Origin: Pantoea agglomerans NBRC 102470
GTDB lineage: Bacteria > Pseudomonadota > Gammaproteobacteria > Enterobacterales > Enterobacteriaceae
Reading direction: 5' to 3'
Assembly: GCF_001598475.1 (NCBI RefSeq)
Contig: NZ_BCZA01000003.1
Location: forward strand, 416,243 to 480,242
DNA: 64,000 nucleotides
This document shows, in pieces, positions 16,052-26,298 of the stretch (positions are counted from its first letter, which is position 1; every line of letters starts with the position of its first letter). The position numbers and the translations under genes were made by a program. The notes beneath the pieces were generated by a model, which was not told the origin of the DNA, did not search any database, and was given only the letters and a program-made list of their open reading frames with translations.

Positions 16052-16360
16052 TAGTTAATAATCAGCCATAGAAGAGATACTGGATGTTATTTTCATTATT
16101 GCTACCAGTTCATTTTATATTACCGCTCGTTTACTACCTAACCGCTTTATCAAGCATTGCTGATAATCATTATCCGCTTCAGCCCGCGACTGGACAAAAA
16201 ATATTGCCTCAGGCCGCGTACAGCCCCGGCTTTCAGGAATGTTCCGTAAAAAATTGCGTGAATATCAGCCAGAATAATGGCCAGTAGTAACGAGAGCGGA
16301 ACGGAAATTAAGCTGATGCGCAGAAAACTCTATCTTTCACTGGACCGAAAAATTGAACTA
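16052..16360. other. Intergenic region upstream of the S24 regulator
   Basis: About 310 bases between the regulator and the proBA terminator. It is AT-rich next to the regulator start, where TTAACCATTAGTTAA spans the start codon and may be an autoregulatory site. A 67-codon plus-strand frame (16084-16287) begins with a hydrophobic stretch but lacks a ribosome site; I do not call it. Nothing else is seen. Confidence 0.35.
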
Positions 16361-16390
16361 AAAAAAACGGGAGTCTCTGAAAGACTCCCG
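16361..16390 (-). terminator. Terminator of proBA
   Basis: CGGGAGTCT/AGACTCCCG stem with a 5-base loop. On the minus strand it is followed by a run of eight Ts. It lies 22 bases beyond the proA stop. Confidence 0.88.
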
Positions 16391-16411
16391 CTTTGTTAAA
16401 AATTATGGCAG

Positions 16412-17665
16412 TTATGGCCGGAGCGTATCGTCGCCCCATGCTATCCATTTATAGGTCGTCAGCGCCTCTAATCCCATCGGGCCACGGGCATGGAGTTTCT
16501 GTGTACTGACCGCCACTTCGGCACCCAGGCCAAACTGTCCGCCATCGGTGAAGCGGGTGCTTGCGTTGACATAGACCGCTGAGGAGTCGACCTGACGGAC
16601 AAAACGCGCGGCGTTGCGGGTATTACGGGTCAGGATGGCATCCGAGTGCTGCGTGCCATGCGTACGAATATGATCGATCGCCTCATCCATATCCGCCACT
16701 AATTTGACGTTAAGATCCAGCGACAGCCACTCATCATTGTACTGCTGCGGATTCACCTGCGTGACCGATGCCGGGCCTTGCTGCAGCTGCGCCAGCACGT
16801 TGCTGTCAGCATGCAGCGCAATCGCTTCCTGTGCCATACGCGCGCTGAAGGCGGGCAGGAAACGATCGGCAATCGCCTGATCCACCAGCAGCGTCTCCAG
16901 GGAGTTACAGGCGCTGGGACGCTGTTTCTTGGCGTTGACGATCAGATCAAGTGCAGGTTCGATCTCCATCGTCTCATCAATATAGATATGACAAACGCCG
17001 ATGCCGCCGGTGATCACCGGAATAGTGGAGTTTTCCCGGCACAGCTTATGCAGCCCGGCTCCGCCACGCGGGATCAGCATATCGACGTAGCGATCCAGCT
17101 TCAGTAGCTGATTCACCAGCTCGCGATCCGGATTTTCGATCGCCTGAACGATCGCCGCAGGCAGACCGTGCTGTTTCAGCGCGTTCTGGATCACCCGGAC
17201 GGTGGCCGCATTGGTGCGCCAGGTCTCTTTACCGCCGCGCAGAATGGCGGCGTTGCCGGTTTTCAGGCACAGAGTGGCGACGTCCACCGTGACATTGGGA
17301 CGCGCCTCGTAGATTACGGCCACCACGCCCAGCGGCACGCGACGACGCTCAATGCGCAGCCCGCTGTCGAGCTGACCGCCGTCAATTAGCTGTCCAACCG
17401 GATCGGCCAGCTGGCAGACCTGGCGCACATCGCTGGCGATGCTGCCGAGGCGTTGCGGATTGAGTGTCAGCCGGTCCAGCAGCGCGGCGCTCATGCCGTT
17501 CTGACGCGCATCGGCTAAATCCAGCTCATTGGCCGCCAGAATGTCTGCGCTTTCCGCCTCCAGACGGTCGGCAATGGTCATCAGAACCTGATTTTTCTCT
17601 GCAGTCGACAGATCGGCCACGGTGTAAGCTGCGGCGCGCGCCGCTTTTCCCATCTCTTCAAGCAT
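16412..17665 (-). CDS. proA: Gamma-glutamyl phosphate reductase ProA
   Basis: A 417-residue enzyme that reduces glutamate-5-phosphate to the semialdehyde with NADPH, the second step of proline synthesis. The catalytic cysteine is C253 in [12 protein letters not shown], and the fold is that of the aldehyde dehydrogenase superfamily. Length and sequence match E. coli ProA (417 aa). It follows proB after 10 bases, so the two are one operon, and their enzymes work together because the intermediate is unstable. Confidence 0.97.
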   Translation of the reverse strand: MLEEMGKAARAAAYTVADLSTAEKNQVLMTIADRLEAESADILAANELDLADARQNGMSAALLDRLTLNPQRLGSIASDVRQVCQLADPVGQLIDGGQLDSGLRIERRRVPLGVVAVIYEARPNVTVDVATLCLKTGNAAILRGGKETWRTNAATVRVIQNALKQHGLPAAIVQAIENPDRELVNQLLKLDRYVDMLIPRGGAGLHKLCRENSTIPVITGGIGVCHIYIDETMEIEPALDLIVNAKKQRPSACNSLETLLVDQAIADRFLPAFSARMAQEAIALHADSNVLAQLQQGPASVTQVNPQQYNDEWLSLDLNVKLVADMDEAIDHIRTHGTQHSDAILTRNTRNAARFVRQVDSSAVYVNASTRFTDGGQFGLGAEVAVSTQKLHARGPMGLEALTTYKWIAWGDDTLRP

Positions 17666-17675
17666 TGTCCGCTCC

Positions 17676-18779
17676 TTAACTGACGATCATGTCGTCGCGG
17701 TGAACCGCCACCGGGCCATATTCATAGCCCAGGATTTCGCTGATCTGCTGGCTGTGATGACCGGCAATCATCCGCATCGCGTCGCTGTTGTAGCGTGAAA
17801 CACCATGCGCGATATCCCTGCCCTGCAAACTGCGGATACGGATCACTTCCCCACGCGAGAAATTCCCCTGAATAGCACGGATCCCTTTCGGCAGCAGCGA
17901 ACTGCCGCGTTCAATAATTGCTGCCAGCGCACCATCATCGACGGTGAGTTCACCTGCCGGAGGCGCACCGAAAATCCAGCGTTTACGATTTTCCAGCGGC
18001 GATTGCTGCGCATGAAAGCGCGTACCGACCGGCTTACCGTCAATGACATCGCTGATCACGCCGCTGCGACTGCCTGAGGCGATGATCACATCGATACCGG
18101 CGCGGCAGGCGACATCCGCCGCCTGAAGCTTGGTCGACATGCCGCCAGTGCCGAGACCCGATACGCTGTCGCCCGCCAGGGCACGCAACGCATCATCAAT
18201 CACATGGACATCACTGATCAGCTCAGCCTCAGGATTGTTACGCGGATCGGCGGTGAACAGTCCCTGCTGGTCGGTCAGCAGCAGCAGCTTGTCGGCACCG
18301 CCGAGCATCGCCGCCAGCGCTGAGAGATTGTCGTTGTCACCCACTTTGATTTCAGCGGTGGCAACGGCATCGTTCTCATTGATCACCGGCACAATGTGGT
18401 TATCCAGCAGCGCGCGCAGCGTGTCGCGGGCATTCAGGAAGCGCTCGCGATCTTCCATGTCGGCACGGGTCAGCAACATCTGACCAATATGGATACCGTA
18501 GATTGAGAACAGCTGTTCCCACAGCTGAATCAGACGGCTCTGCCCCACCGCAGCCAGCAGCTGCTTTGAGGCGATGGTGGGTGGCAGTTCGGGGTAACCC
18601 AGATGTTCGCGTCCGGCGGCCATCGCGCCAGAGGTCACAATCACAATGCGGTGGCCCGCCGCGTGCTGCTGCGCACACTGACGAACCAGTTCCACCATGT
18701 GCGCCCGATTCAGCCGGCGGGAGCCGCCGGTGAGAACGCTGGTACCCAATTTGACCACTAAGGTCTGACTGCCACTCAT
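17676..18779 (-). CDS. proB: Glutamate 5-kinase ProB
   Basis: A 367-residue ATP-dependent kinase that starts proline synthesis and is the feedback-inhibited step. It begins [20 protein letters not shown] (phosphate-binding GTS). It has the amino-acid kinase domain to about residue 255 ([30 protein letters not shown]) and a C-terminal PUA domain (about 275-357). Length equals that of E. coli ProB. It is first in proBA and divergent from phoE, as in E. coli. Confidence 0.97.
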   Translation of the reverse strand: MSGSQTLVVKLGTSVLTGGSRRLNRAHMVELVRQCAQQHAAGHRIVIVTSGAMAAGREHLGYPELPPTIASKQLLAAVGQSRLIQLWEQLFSIYGIHIGQMLLTRADMEDRERFLNARDTLRALLDNHIVPVINENDAVATAEIKVGDNDNLSALAAMLGGADKLLLLTDQQGLFTADPRNNPEAELISDVHVIDDALRALAGDSVSGLGTGGMSTKLQAADVACRAGIDVIIASGSRSGVISDVIDGKPVGTRFHAQQSPLENRKRWIFGAPPAGELTVDDGALAAIIERGSSLLPKGIRAIQGNFSRGEVIRIRSLQGRDIAHGVSRYNSDAMRMIAGHHSQQISEILGYEYGPVAVHRDDMIVS

Positions 18780-18924
18780 ATTTCCTGCCGTAGTGAAAAA
18801 TTTTTACGAAAGGACGTTTTAACAGGAGTCGATAAGGAAGCCAACAGCCAGCGGGGGAAAAGCACGAATTTACGCGGACAAGGACGTAGACCAAAAGTTC
18901 AGGGTTAACAAGAAATCATGAAAA

Positions 18925-18942
18925 GTGTCATAAAAACTTCAT
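18925..18942 (+). promoter_or_regulatory. Possible PhoB box upstream of phoE
   Basis: GTGTCAT, four As, then ACTTCAT: the two halves match the PhoB half-site CTGTCAT at 6/7 and 4/7 with the correct spacing. A weaker copy is at 18966-18983. E. coli phoE is a phosphate-starvation gene with PhoB boxes at this place. The site is plausible but weak in its second half. Confidence 0.45.
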
Positions 18943-19017
18943 CGCCGACGGGTAAAAAGTCCGTGCTTTACAAAAACTTTCATTTTTTTACGGCGTTCAC
19001 ATTGGGATTGATAGCAA

Positions 19018-20130
19018 ATGAAGAAAAGCACACTGGCCATGATCCTCTCCACGCTGACGCTGGCATCTGCCGCGCAGGCTGCCGAAATCTATAACAAAGA
19101 TGGCAACAAACTGGACTTATACGGCAAAGTTAAAGCTGAGCACTACATCAGCGATAATGCCAGCCAGGATGGAGACAAGTCCTATACCCGTATCGGCTTT
19201 AAAGGTCAGACACAGATTAACGACCTGATGACCGGTTATGGTCAGTGGGAATATGAGTATAAGCTCAATAACTCTGAAGGCAGTGACGCTAACAACAACA
19301 ACAAAACCCGCCTTGGTTTTGCCGGTCTGAAATTCTCGCAGTATGGTTCGGTCGATTATGGTCGTAACTACGGTGTGCTGTATGACGTTGAGGCCTGGAC
19401 CGACGTGTTCCCGGAATTCGGCGGTGACGGTACAGCCCGCTCCGATAACTTTATGACTCAGCGCGCCACCGGTGTGGCGACTTACCGTAACAACAACTTC
19501 TTTGGTCTGGTCGATGGGCTGAAGTTTGCCTTGCAGTATCAGGGCAAAAACGACGCCACTAGCGTCAATACTCGTACTGACAATGACCGTCAGAATGGCG
19601 ACGGCTACGGTGCCTCACTGGGCTATGCCCTGGGTGATTCCGGTGTGAGCCTGATGAGTGCCATCACCTCTTCTGACCGTACCAATCAGCAGCAGGCTCG
19701 CGCCTATGGCGGCGGTGACCGTGCGGATTCCTGGGGCGCAGGCGTGAAGTATGATGCTAACAGTGTCTACCTGGCGGCCATCTATACCGATACCCGCAAC
19801 ATGACGCCAATCAGCGGCACCAACCGTAATACAGGCGCAAACGTCCGGGGCGCAGCTAACGAAGCGCAGAACATTGAGCTGGTGGCGCAGTATCAGTTTG
19901 ATTTCGGCCTGCGTCCTTCCATTGGCTATGTCCAGACCAAGGGCAAAGATATCGAAAACGGTATCGGCGATGCGGATCTGGTGAAATATATCGACGTGGG
20001 CGCGACCTACTACTTCAACAAAAATATGTCCGCCTTCGTTGATTACAAAATCAACCAGCTGGATGATGACAACGCGCTGTCGATTAACAACGATGACGTG
20101 GTCGCGATGGGTGTGACTTACCAGTTCTGA
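19018..20130 (+). CDS. phoE: Outer-membrane porin, PhoE/OmpC family
   Basis: A 370-residue trimeric porin precursor. The signal peptide is [21 protein letters not shown], and the mature protein begins [20 protein letters not shown]. The constriction-loop sequence PEFGGDG and the C-terminal aromatic residue (MGVTYQF) are classic. Position between proB and crl marks it as phoE, the phosphate-limitation porin that prefers anions; sequence alone does not separate it cleanly from OmpC/OmpF. A hairpin terminator follows. Confidence 0.88.
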   Translation: MKKSTLAMILSTLTLASAAQAAEIYNKDGNKLDLYGKVKAEHYISDNASQDGDKSYTRIGFKGQTQINDLMTGYGQWEYEYKLNNSEGSDANNNNKTRLGFAGLKFSQYGSVDYGRNYGVLYDVEAWTDVFPEFGGDGTARSDNFMTQRATGVATYRNNNFFGLVDGLKFALQYQGKNDATSVNTRTDNDRQNGDGYGASLGYALGDSGVSLMSAITSSDRTNQQQARAYGGGDRADSWGAGVKYDANSVYLAAIYTDTRNMTPISGTNRNTGANVRGAANEAQNIELVAQYQFDFGLRPSIGYVQTKGKDIENGIGDADLVKYIDVGATYYFNKNMSAFVDYKINQLDDDNALSINNDDVVAMGVTYQF

Positions 20131-20179
20131 TTTCAGGCTAATGCCGGACAGCATAAGCTACAGAATGTATGAGCATGAA

Positions 20180-20207
20180 AAAGGGCGCGTTTTTCAACGC
20201 GCCCTTT
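20180..20207 (+). terminator. Terminator of phoE
   Basis: AAAGGGCGCGTT/AACGCGCCCTTT with a 4-base loop, ending in a short T run. Confidence 0.85.
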
Positions 20208-20252
20208 GCTTGTTAACAGCATCTGGCCCGCTCTGCTATGAGATCGAGCTGG

Positions 20253-20363
20253 CGCAGGGAACACGGTCAGATCGGAAAGACGCAAAAGACGTCATCCCTG
20301 ACACGCTCGGCCCGCGCCGTCCCTGGCGCGGGACGCTTTCCTCTTCTGCCCGTGTTCCCTGCG
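20253..20363 (+). repeat. 111-bp palindromic MITE-like element, copy A
   Basis: The element is bounded by a perfect 14-bp inverted repeat, CGCAGGGAACACGG and CCGTGTTCCCTGCG. It contains an inner perfect hairpin, CCCGCGCC/GGCGCGGG, with a 6-base loop. A second copy lies at 34603-34708 on the other strand. The two share long identical stretches, and the stems differ by compensating changes. It has no coding capacity and lies between phoE and crl. I do not recognise it as ERIC, REP or RIME. Confidence 0.8.
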
Positions 20364-20463
20364 TGTTGAGCTTATTCGTTGCTGCCAGATTCACCCTACT
20401 TGAGATTTGTCAGCAGTTTGTGGGCAAACGTTTTAACTCACCCTTTAATCTCTAAACACCCAA

Positions 20464-20865
20464 TCAGGCGCTCAGCTTCACCGGTTTCTCATCGAAATCG
20501 CTGGCCGGAATCAGATCCAGCTCGAACTCTTTCAGCATCGCTTTCAGACGGGTATGGAAATTCCGTAAGGTCTCTTCCACGCGCGCCGTATTCTCTTTGC
20601 CTTTGATGGTTGCCACCGACCAGTCACCCTCTTTATCGAACAGACCGATATGGTAGACATAGGTAAAGTGGTCAGCCTGCGCTTCCAGCTCCATCCACCA
20701 GCCCCAGAACTCACGCAGTTCCGGTGCCGGTTTCACATTAACGCAGGCAGCCAGGCAGTCGAAAAAGAACCGGGTTTCGCCACATTTCCCATCGCGAATA
20801 TAAGGCCCAAGCTCCGTAAAGCGCTTAAGCAGGCGACTGCGGGGATGACCACTTGGTAACGTCAT
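20464..20865 (-). CDS. crl: Sigma-S factor-binding protein Crl
   Basis: A 133-residue protein that binds RpoS and helps it join RNA polymerase core, raising expression of stationary-phase and curli genes. The sequence ([49 protein letters not shown]) matches E. coli Crl. It lies between phoE and frsA as in E. coli. It is monocistronic, with ~130 bases to frsA. Confidence 0.96.
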   Translation of the reverse strand: MTLPSGHPRSRLLKRFTELGPYIRDGKCGETRFFFDCLAACVNVKPAPELREFWGWWMELEAQADHFTYVYHIGLFDKEGDWSVATIKGKENTARVEETLRNFHTRLKAMLKEFELDLIPASDFDEKPVKLSA

Positions 20866-20997
20866 GCTGAATCTCCATAGATTTTGACCGCTATACAGCC
20901 TTGATTTTCCGGACGGCCAGGGGATGTCATGTTTCGCTTAACGGCAGCCCGGAAGAATTCCGCTACTAGTTGTAGCAAATACTGTAAATTTTGCCAG

Positions 20998-22245
20998 TTA
21001 CCTTTTTAAACGCTTCTCCAGCCAGTCGCAAATTTCATTCAGCGCCTTGTCGAAACTGGCCATCATCGGCTTCACCGGAATCAACAACGCCTTACCGTCT
21101 GACGAAGAGTTAGCGATCAGCTTGCTCTCCTCTTCCGGGCTGAAAAGATCGTTTTGCCAGTAGCCCGACAGCATGGGTGTCGGCGTCCGGCGGCCCAGCA
21201 ATCCCTGAGTTTTCAGCGAATATCGATTGAGTTCGGTACGCAGCGCACTGTCAGAGGCAGTTGCCATGCCCAGCCGGCTCGCCAGCATATCCATATACAT
21301 ATCCGGGATCTCATCCTGCAACGCTGTCTGCGTCAGCAGCGCATGCACAATCGGGCCAAGACAGGCGACCCCACGCAGCCGCTGCGATTCCAGATAGGCC
21401 AGTCGTACGGCCACGTTAGCGCCAAAGCGATAACCAAACGCGGCCACGCGGGTATGGTCGATCCAGGGCACGTTTTTCAGATCGCGCAGCACCTGCTGAT
21501 GCAGAAAGCTGGTGTCCTGATTTAGCGTCCATTTCACCGAGTTGCCTACCGACGGCACATCAATGGTCAGCATGGCGATGCCGCGCGGTGCAAGGTAATC
21601 ATGGAACAGGCGATAGTGATCGCTCTGTAATGAGTCGAGCGCGCCACAGAACAGCACGGTGGGATAAGGCGCTTCAACGTCAGGCGGCATGTGCAGAAAG
21701 CCGTTAACCGGGCTGCCACCCTGAATGGCGAACGTCAGCGGTTTCAGCTCGCCCGGCAGGCGTTGAGTCGCCTCTTCATAGGCGCGGTTCGCCAGCGTCT
21801 GCGCCTGGTCGGCCAGTTCATCCCCTTTTATATAGGGATAGGCCGCAACGCTGTAGAGATGCGCCGCGTGTAGCCAGTAGTCGCCCGCCTCGCTGTCGTC
21901 GGTGGCCTCCAGCGCTTTCTGCTGCCAGATACCCGCCTGTTTACACCATTCGAAATGCCAGTTGCCGCCGCGAAAACCGATTACAGTGTCGAGCAGCGTC
22001 TCATCAGTATGTTCAACATTGCTGATGGCAATACATGCCAGCACTTCGCTGATCTCCTGCGGCGTCAGGCCACGCCATGTCCACATCAGCTTATTCAGCA
22101 TACGATACCAGCCACGCTGGCTGTCACCATCCAGGGCTGAGTGGACATCCGAAGTAGCATGATGGTGGCGGCGAACCAGGGATGAGGTTTCAGGATGTTT
22201 AAAGCGCGGTTTGAACAACTCCTCGCTGAGATTTTTGCTCGACAT
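20998..22245 (-). CDS. frsA: Esterase FrsA (fermentation-respiration switch protein)
   Basis: A 415-residue alpha/beta-hydrolase. The start at 22245 ([20 protein letters not shown]) has AGGAG nine bases upstream and gives the E. coli FrsA length; an in-frame extension to 22323 has no ribosome site. The region [21 protein letters not shown] and the segment [20 protein letters not shown] correspond to the hydrolase core. Note that the nucleophile-elbow position reads GYRFG without a serine, as in other FrsA proteins. FrsA interacts with the glucose PTS protein IIAGlc in E. coli. It neighbours gpt and crl as in E. coli. Confidence 0.95.
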   Translation of the reverse strand: MSSKNLSEELFKPRFKHPETSSLVRRHHHATSDVHSALDGDSQRGWYRMLNKLMWTWRGLTPQEISEVLACIAISNVEHTDETLLDTVIGFRGGNWHFEWCKQAGIWQQKALEATDDSEAGDYWLHAAHLYSVAAYPYIKGDELADQAQTLANRAYEEATQRLPGELKPLTFAIQGGSPVNGFLHMPPDVEAPYPTVLFCGALDSLQSDHYRLFHDYLAPRGIAMLTIDVPSVGNSVKWTLNQDTSFLHQQVLRDLKNVPWIDHTRVAAFGYRFGANVAVRLAYLESQRLRGVACLGPIVHALLTQTALQDEIPDMYMDMLASRLGMATASDSALRTELNRYSLKTQGLLGRRTPTPMLSGYWQNDLFSPEEESKLIANSSSDGKALLIPVKPMMASFDKALNEICDWLEKRLKR

Positions 22246-22321
22246 ACTCACTTCTCCTGCAACAGAAACGGCGATGGCTAAGTGTACTGTACGGCAATTC
22301 GGGGTGCGAGGCACAGAAAGC

Positions 22322-22347
22322 ACAACGCCCGGAAAACCGGGCGTTGT
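22322..22347 (-). terminator. Terminator downstream of gpt
   Basis: ACAACGCCCGG/CCGGGCGTTGT with a 4-base loop. On the minus strand it comes 15 bases after the original gpt stop codon. Confidence 0.82.
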
Positions 22348-22361
22348 CTGATGTGTATCAA

Positions 22362-22820
22362 TCAGTTTTTAACAATCGGCGGGATGTAGACCACACCCAT
22401 ATCCCACGGCTGCTCGATCTAGGTATCCTGCGGAATATCGACAATATAATCATCAACCAGTGAGCGACCGGCCGGTTTAGCGAAAATGGTGCAGAAACGC
22501 GCTTTCGGATACATCTCGCGAATCGCCTGGGCAGTGCCGCCGGTATCCACCAGGTCATCGATCACGATAAAGCCTTCACCGTCGCCTTCTGCGCGCTTCA
22601 GGACTTTCATTTCGCGCTGATGATCGTGGTCATAGCTGGAGATGCAGACGGTATCGACGTAGCGGATACCCAGTTCACGTGCCAGCAGCGAAGCCGGTAC
22701 CAGACCGCCGCGGCTCACCGCGATAATGCCTTTCCACTGTTCAACAGGAAGCAGGCGCTGGGCCAGTTTACGGGCATGAATCTGAAGCATGTCCCAGGTA
22801 ACGACGTATTTTTCGCTCAT
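22362..22820 (-). pseudogene. gpt: Xanthine phosphoribosyltransferase gpt, amber at codon 134
   Basis: The gene aligns end to end with E. coli Gpt (152 codons, [20 protein letters not shown]... to the TGA at 22364-22362), but codon 134 is TAG (22421-22419). E. coli has TGG, Trp134, there. The frame continues intact after it ([18 protein letters not shown]). The truncated product has 133 residues: it keeps the PRPP loop ([12 protein letters not shown]) but loses the tail, including the Trp that stacks on the purine. Gpt salvages guanine and xanthine, so activity is probably lost unless the amber is suppressed. A one-base change or base-call error explains it equally well. ATG at 22820. Confidence 0.9.
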
Positions 22821-23074
22821 AGAATAGAAATCCCAGCCAACCGAGGTGGCGTAAAAATGTGCAACGGGGAAAAGGTTGCGCGAGATTATAAGGAGTTGAC
22901 GCACTAAAAACCAGCACCCGCGCACTGGTTGCGGCTTTTTAGCGCGTCTGAGAGCGCACCCGGTAGAAAACAGTGATATTCTCGGGCCTGGCTCGTCAGA
23001 TTCTCTGACGGCGATTTTTCACTGGAAACTCGCGATGTCCGGCCTCGCCGGTACACTGACACAGGAGACCTGTC

Positions 23075-24532
23075 GTGTCTGAATTGTCTCAACTCTCTCC
23101 ACAGCCGCTGTGGGATATTTTCGCTAAGATCTGCTCTATTCCCCATCCCTCTTTTCACGAAGAAGCGCTGGCGAGTTACATCGTCGGCTGGGCCAAAGAG
23201 CAAGGCTTCTGGTGTGAGCGCGATCAGGTCGGCAACATCCTGATTCGTAAGCCCGCCACCGCAGGCATGGAAAACCGTACCCCGGTTGCGCTGCAGGCGC
23301 ATCTGGATATGGTGCCGCAGAAAAATAATGACACCGTTCATGACTTCACCAAAGATCCGATTCAGCCCTGGGTTGACGGCGAGTGGGTGAAAGCGCGCGG
23401 CACCACGCTGGGCGCGGACAACGGCATCGGTATGGCTTCTGCGCTGGCAGTACTGGCTGACAACAGCCTGACGCATGGCCCGCTGGAAGTGCTGCTGACC
23501 ATGACTGAAGAGACCGGTATGGATGGCGCATTCGGTCTGCAACCCAACTGGCTGCAGGCAGAAATCCTGATCAACACCGACTCCGAAGAAGAAGGTGAGA
23601 TCTACATGGGCTGCGCGGGCGGTATCGACTTTGTCACCACCCTGCCGCTGACCCGTGAAGCGGTGCCTGCTGAATTCCAGACCCTGAAGCTGACGCTGAA
23701 AGGCCTGCGTGGCGGTCACTCCGGTGCCGATATTCATATGGGCCTCGGCAATGCCAACAAACTGCTGGCGCGCTTCCTGGCGGCACACGCTGCTGAACTG
23801 GATCTGCGTCTGCTGGCCTTCAGCGGCGGTACGCTGCGCAACGCGATCCCGCGTGAAGCCTTCGCTACCGTGGCGGTCGAGAGCCACAAAGCGGATGCGC
23901 TGAAATCAGCGGCGGCGCACTTCCTGAGCGCCATCAAAAATGAGCACGGCATCAAAGAGCCGAACATCGCCCTGGTCACTGAGCCGCTGGCGCATCAGGG
24001 TGATGCTCTGAACGCTGACAGCCGCGATCGCTTCCTGAACCTGCTCAACAGCATGCCAAACGGTGTGATCCGCAACTCCGACGTGGCGAAAGGCGTAGTA
24101 GAAACCTCACTGAATATCGGTGTGGTGACCATGGAAGCCGATCATGCAGAGATCAACTGCCTGATCCGTTCGCTGATCGACACCGGCCGCGATTATGTGG
24201 TGCAGATGCTGACCTCACTGGGCCAGCTGGCCGGTGCACAGACCAAAGCGAAAGGCGGCTACCCAGGCTGGCAGCCTGATGCGGACTCCGCCATTATGGC
24301 GCTGACCCGTCAGACCTATATCGCGCTGTTTGATAAGACCCCGAACATTCAGGTGATCCACGCCGGTCTGGAGTGTGGTCTGTTCAAAAAACCGTATCCG
24401 GAGATGGATATGGTATCGATTGGGCCGACCATCACCGGGCCGCACTCGCCGGATGAGCAGGTTCACATCGAAAGCGTTGGCCTTTACTGGAAACTGCTGA
24501 CCACCCTGCTGAATGTGGTGCCAGAAAAGTAA
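23075..24532 (+). CDS. pepD: Aminoacyl-histidine dipeptidase (peptidase D)
   Basis: A 485-residue cytosolic M20-family dipeptidase cleaving dipeptides such as carnosine and Cys-Gly. Zinc ligands and catalytic residues of the two-metal centre are visible: H76 and D78 in QAHLDM, D115 in GADNG, E145/E146 in MTEETG and D169 in NTDSEEEG. The start is GTG at 23075 with AGGAG seven bases before; E. coli pepD also starts at GTG. It is divergent from gpt as in E. coli and is followed by its own terminator. Confidence 0.96.
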   Translation: MSELSQLSPQPLWDIFAKICSIPHPSFHEEALASYIVGWAKEQGFWCERDQVGNILIRKPATAGMENRTPVALQAHLDMVPQKNNDTVHDFTKDPIQPWVDGEWVKARGTTLGADNGIGMASALAVLADNSLTHGPLEVLLTMTEETGMDGAFGLQPNWLQAEILINTDSEEEGEIYMGCAGGIDFVTTLPLTREAVPAEFQTLKLTLKGLRGGHSGADIHMGLGNANKLLARFLAAHAAELDLRLLAFSGGTLRNAIPREAFATVAVESHKADALKSAAAHFLSAIKNEHGIKEPNIALVTEPLAHQGDALNADSRDRFLNLLNSMPNGVIRNSDVAKGVVETSLNIGVVTMEADHAEINCLIRSLIDTGRDYVVQMLTSLGQLAGAQTKAKGGYPGWQPDADSAIMALTRQTYIALFDKTPNIQVIHAGLECGLFKKPYPEMDMVSIGPTITGPHSPDEQVHIESVGLYWKLLTTLLNVVPEK

Positions 24533-24550
24533 TTCTGTCACAAAAAAAGT

Positions 24551-24577
24551 AAACCAGGCTCCGGCCTGGTTTTTTTA
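24551..24577 (+). terminator. Terminator of pepD
   Basis: AAACCAGGC/GCCTGGTTT hairpin with a 4-base loop and a run of seven or more Ts. The region from here to 24792 must hold the promoter of the ABC operon; nothing else is seen. Confidence 0.88.
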
Positions 24578-24792
24578 TGCCTGTGACTTTCCCCCAGCAT
24601 AATTCGCTGCCTTTTCCGTCCTTTACCCCGTTATTCCGCCGCTTTCCCGCGCTTCGCTGGTCACAGCCGCCATTATGTCCAGATGTCTGGATGGCTAATA
24701 AGATTTCGTGCTAGCTTATGCGCTTTCGGCTGTTGCCGCGCCTGAAGGTTCAGGAAAAAATGCGGCCAGTGATTCTTCAGGAGAGTAATGAC

Positions 24793-26298
24793 ATGCCAGG
24801 GTTAAACTGCCTTGAGATGCGTAACATCTCCATCGCTTTTGGCGGGTTTGCCGCGCTATCGTCGGTGGATTTCCGCAGTGACGGCCATTCAGTACATGCA
24901 CTGACCGGCGCTAACGGCGCGGGCAAGTCAACGCTGATGGCGATCCTTTCCGGTGCGCACAGCCACTACAGCGGCGAGATCCTGCTGGATGGTGAGCCGG
25001 TCTCCATCCGTACGCCGCGTGATGCGAAACGGCTGGGTATTCATCTGGTTCAGCAAGAAGTGGACGTGGCGCTGGTGCCGCAGCTCAGCGTCGCAGAAAA
25101 CATTCTGCTGGATCGGCTGGCAGAGCCTGGCCACCGCTATCGCTGGGGCGAGGTTCGGCGTCAGGCGCGGGCGCTGCTGGCTCAGCTCGACGTGGCGCTG
25201 GACGTCAACCGGCTGGTGGAGCGCTGTACCCTGGCTGAAAAGCAGCAAATTCTGCTGGCGCGCGCGCTGTCGCACCACTGCCGCTTTCTGATTCTGGATG
25301 AACCCACTGCCCCGCTGGATCAGCATGAAAGTGAGCGGCTGTTTGCTGTGGTGCGTCGCCTGCAGGCCAGCGGCATCGGTGTGGTGTTTATCTCTCACCG
25401 CATCCATGAACTGAAAGCAATCTGTGACCAGCTGACGGTGCTGCGTGATGGCCGGTTGATCGAAACCGGCCCGATGGCGGCACTGAGCGGTGAGCAGATC
25501 GTGGAGAAGATGCTGGGGCATCAGCTCACCGATATCTTCCCGGCCCGTCGTGCGCAGCAGACTCAGCCGCTGCTGCTGGCGATTGACGGTCTTCATGATG
25601 AGCAACTGCTGCAGGATATCTCGCTACGATTGCACAAAGGGGAAATTCTGGGCATTGCAGGCCTGGCCGGTGCCGGTAAAACCGAACTCTGTAAGGCGCT
25701 GTTTGGTGCCAGCAAAAGCCGCGTCAGTCGCGGTGAACTGCATGGCCAGCCGTGGCAGCCCCGTTCGCCGCATGACTCCGTCAGTCGCCGCATGGCGCTG
25801 GTGCCGGAGGAGCGGCGCAAAGAGGGGATCTTTATTGATGAGTCGGTGGCAATGAACCTCAGCGTCAGCGCAGACGACAGCTTTTCGCGCTGGAGCCTGT
25901 TTGGTCATCGCCAGGCGTGGCGCTGGGCGGAGCAGGTTATCCAGCAATTGCAGGTGCGCACCACCGGTCCGGCACAGACGCTGCGCCGTCTCTCCGGCGG
26001 CAATCAGCAGAAAGTGGCGATAGGCAAATGGCTGCGCAACAACGCCGACGTGCTGATTTTCGATGAGCCGACGAAAGGCGTCGATATCAAAGCCAAAACC
26101 GAACTCTTCACCCTGATCGATAACCTGGCGCGCGAGGGGAAAGGCATCATTTACGCGTCGGGTGAATTTTCTGAACTGGTCGGTTTATGCGACCGGATTT
26201 GCGTGCTCTGGGATGGACGCATTGTGGCCGAACTGGCTGCACGCGACGTCACCGAAGAGACGCTTATGCTCTATTCCACCGGAGGAACCCCTGCGTGA
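24793..26298 (+). CDS. Ribose-type sugar ABC transporter, double ATPase subunit
   Basis: A 501-residue protein with two fused nucleotide-binding domains, like RbsA/MglA. The N-half Walker A is GANGAGKST and its Walker B LILDEPT, with a degenerate signature (TLAEKQQ). The C-half has GLAGAGKTE, the canonical signature LSGGNQQK and LIFDEPTKGVD. The ATG at 24793 has AGGAG nine bases upstream; an earlier in-frame ATG at 24718 lacks one. It is first of a three-gene operon (ATPase, permease, binding protein) and overlaps the permease start by 4 bases. No catabolic or regulatory gene is attached, so the substrate is unknown. Confidence 0.9.
   Translation: MPGLNCLEMRNISIAFGGFAALSSVDFRSDGHSVHALTGANGAGKSTLMAILSGAHSHYSGEILLDGEPVSIRTPRDAKRLGIHLVQQEVDVALVPQLSVAENILLDRLAEPGHRYRWGEVRRQARALLAQLDVALDVNRLVERCTLAEKQQILLARALSHHCRFLILDEPTAPLDQHESERLFAVVRRLQASGIGVVFISHRIHELKAICDQLTVLRDGRLIETGPMAALSGEQIVEKMLGHQLTDIFPARRAQQTQPLLLAIDGLHDEQLLQDISLRLHKGEILGIAGLAGAGKTELCKALFGASKSRVSRGELHGQPWQPRSPHDSVSRRMALVPEERRKEGIFIDESVAMNLSVSADDSFSRWSLFGHRQAWRWAEQVIQQLQVRTTGPAQTLRRLSGGNQQKVAIGKWLRNNADVLIFDEPTKGVDIKAKTELFTLIDNLAREGKGIIYASGEFSELVGLCDRICVLWDGRIVAELAARDVTEETLMLYSTGGTPA

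Noticed and set aside
16084..16287. 67-codon plus-strand frame with a hydrophobic start, divergent from the S24 regulator
   Set aside because: It looks like a Cro-position gene, but it lacks a ribosome site and any helix-turn-helix, and is AT-rich non-coding in character.
20141..20606. Plus-strand frames across the phoE-crl gap
   Set aside because: They translate the terminator and the palindromic repeat; not genes.
22419..22421. gpt amber as programmed readthrough or pyrrolysine/selenocysteine codon
   Set aside because: TAG is not selenocysteine, no pyrrolysine system is expected in Enterobacterales, and no stimulatory structure is evident; a point mutation is simpler.
22904..23887. 327-codon frame antisense to pepD
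   Set aside because: Long only because of the codon bias of pepD; Gln/Arg/His-rich product with no domain.
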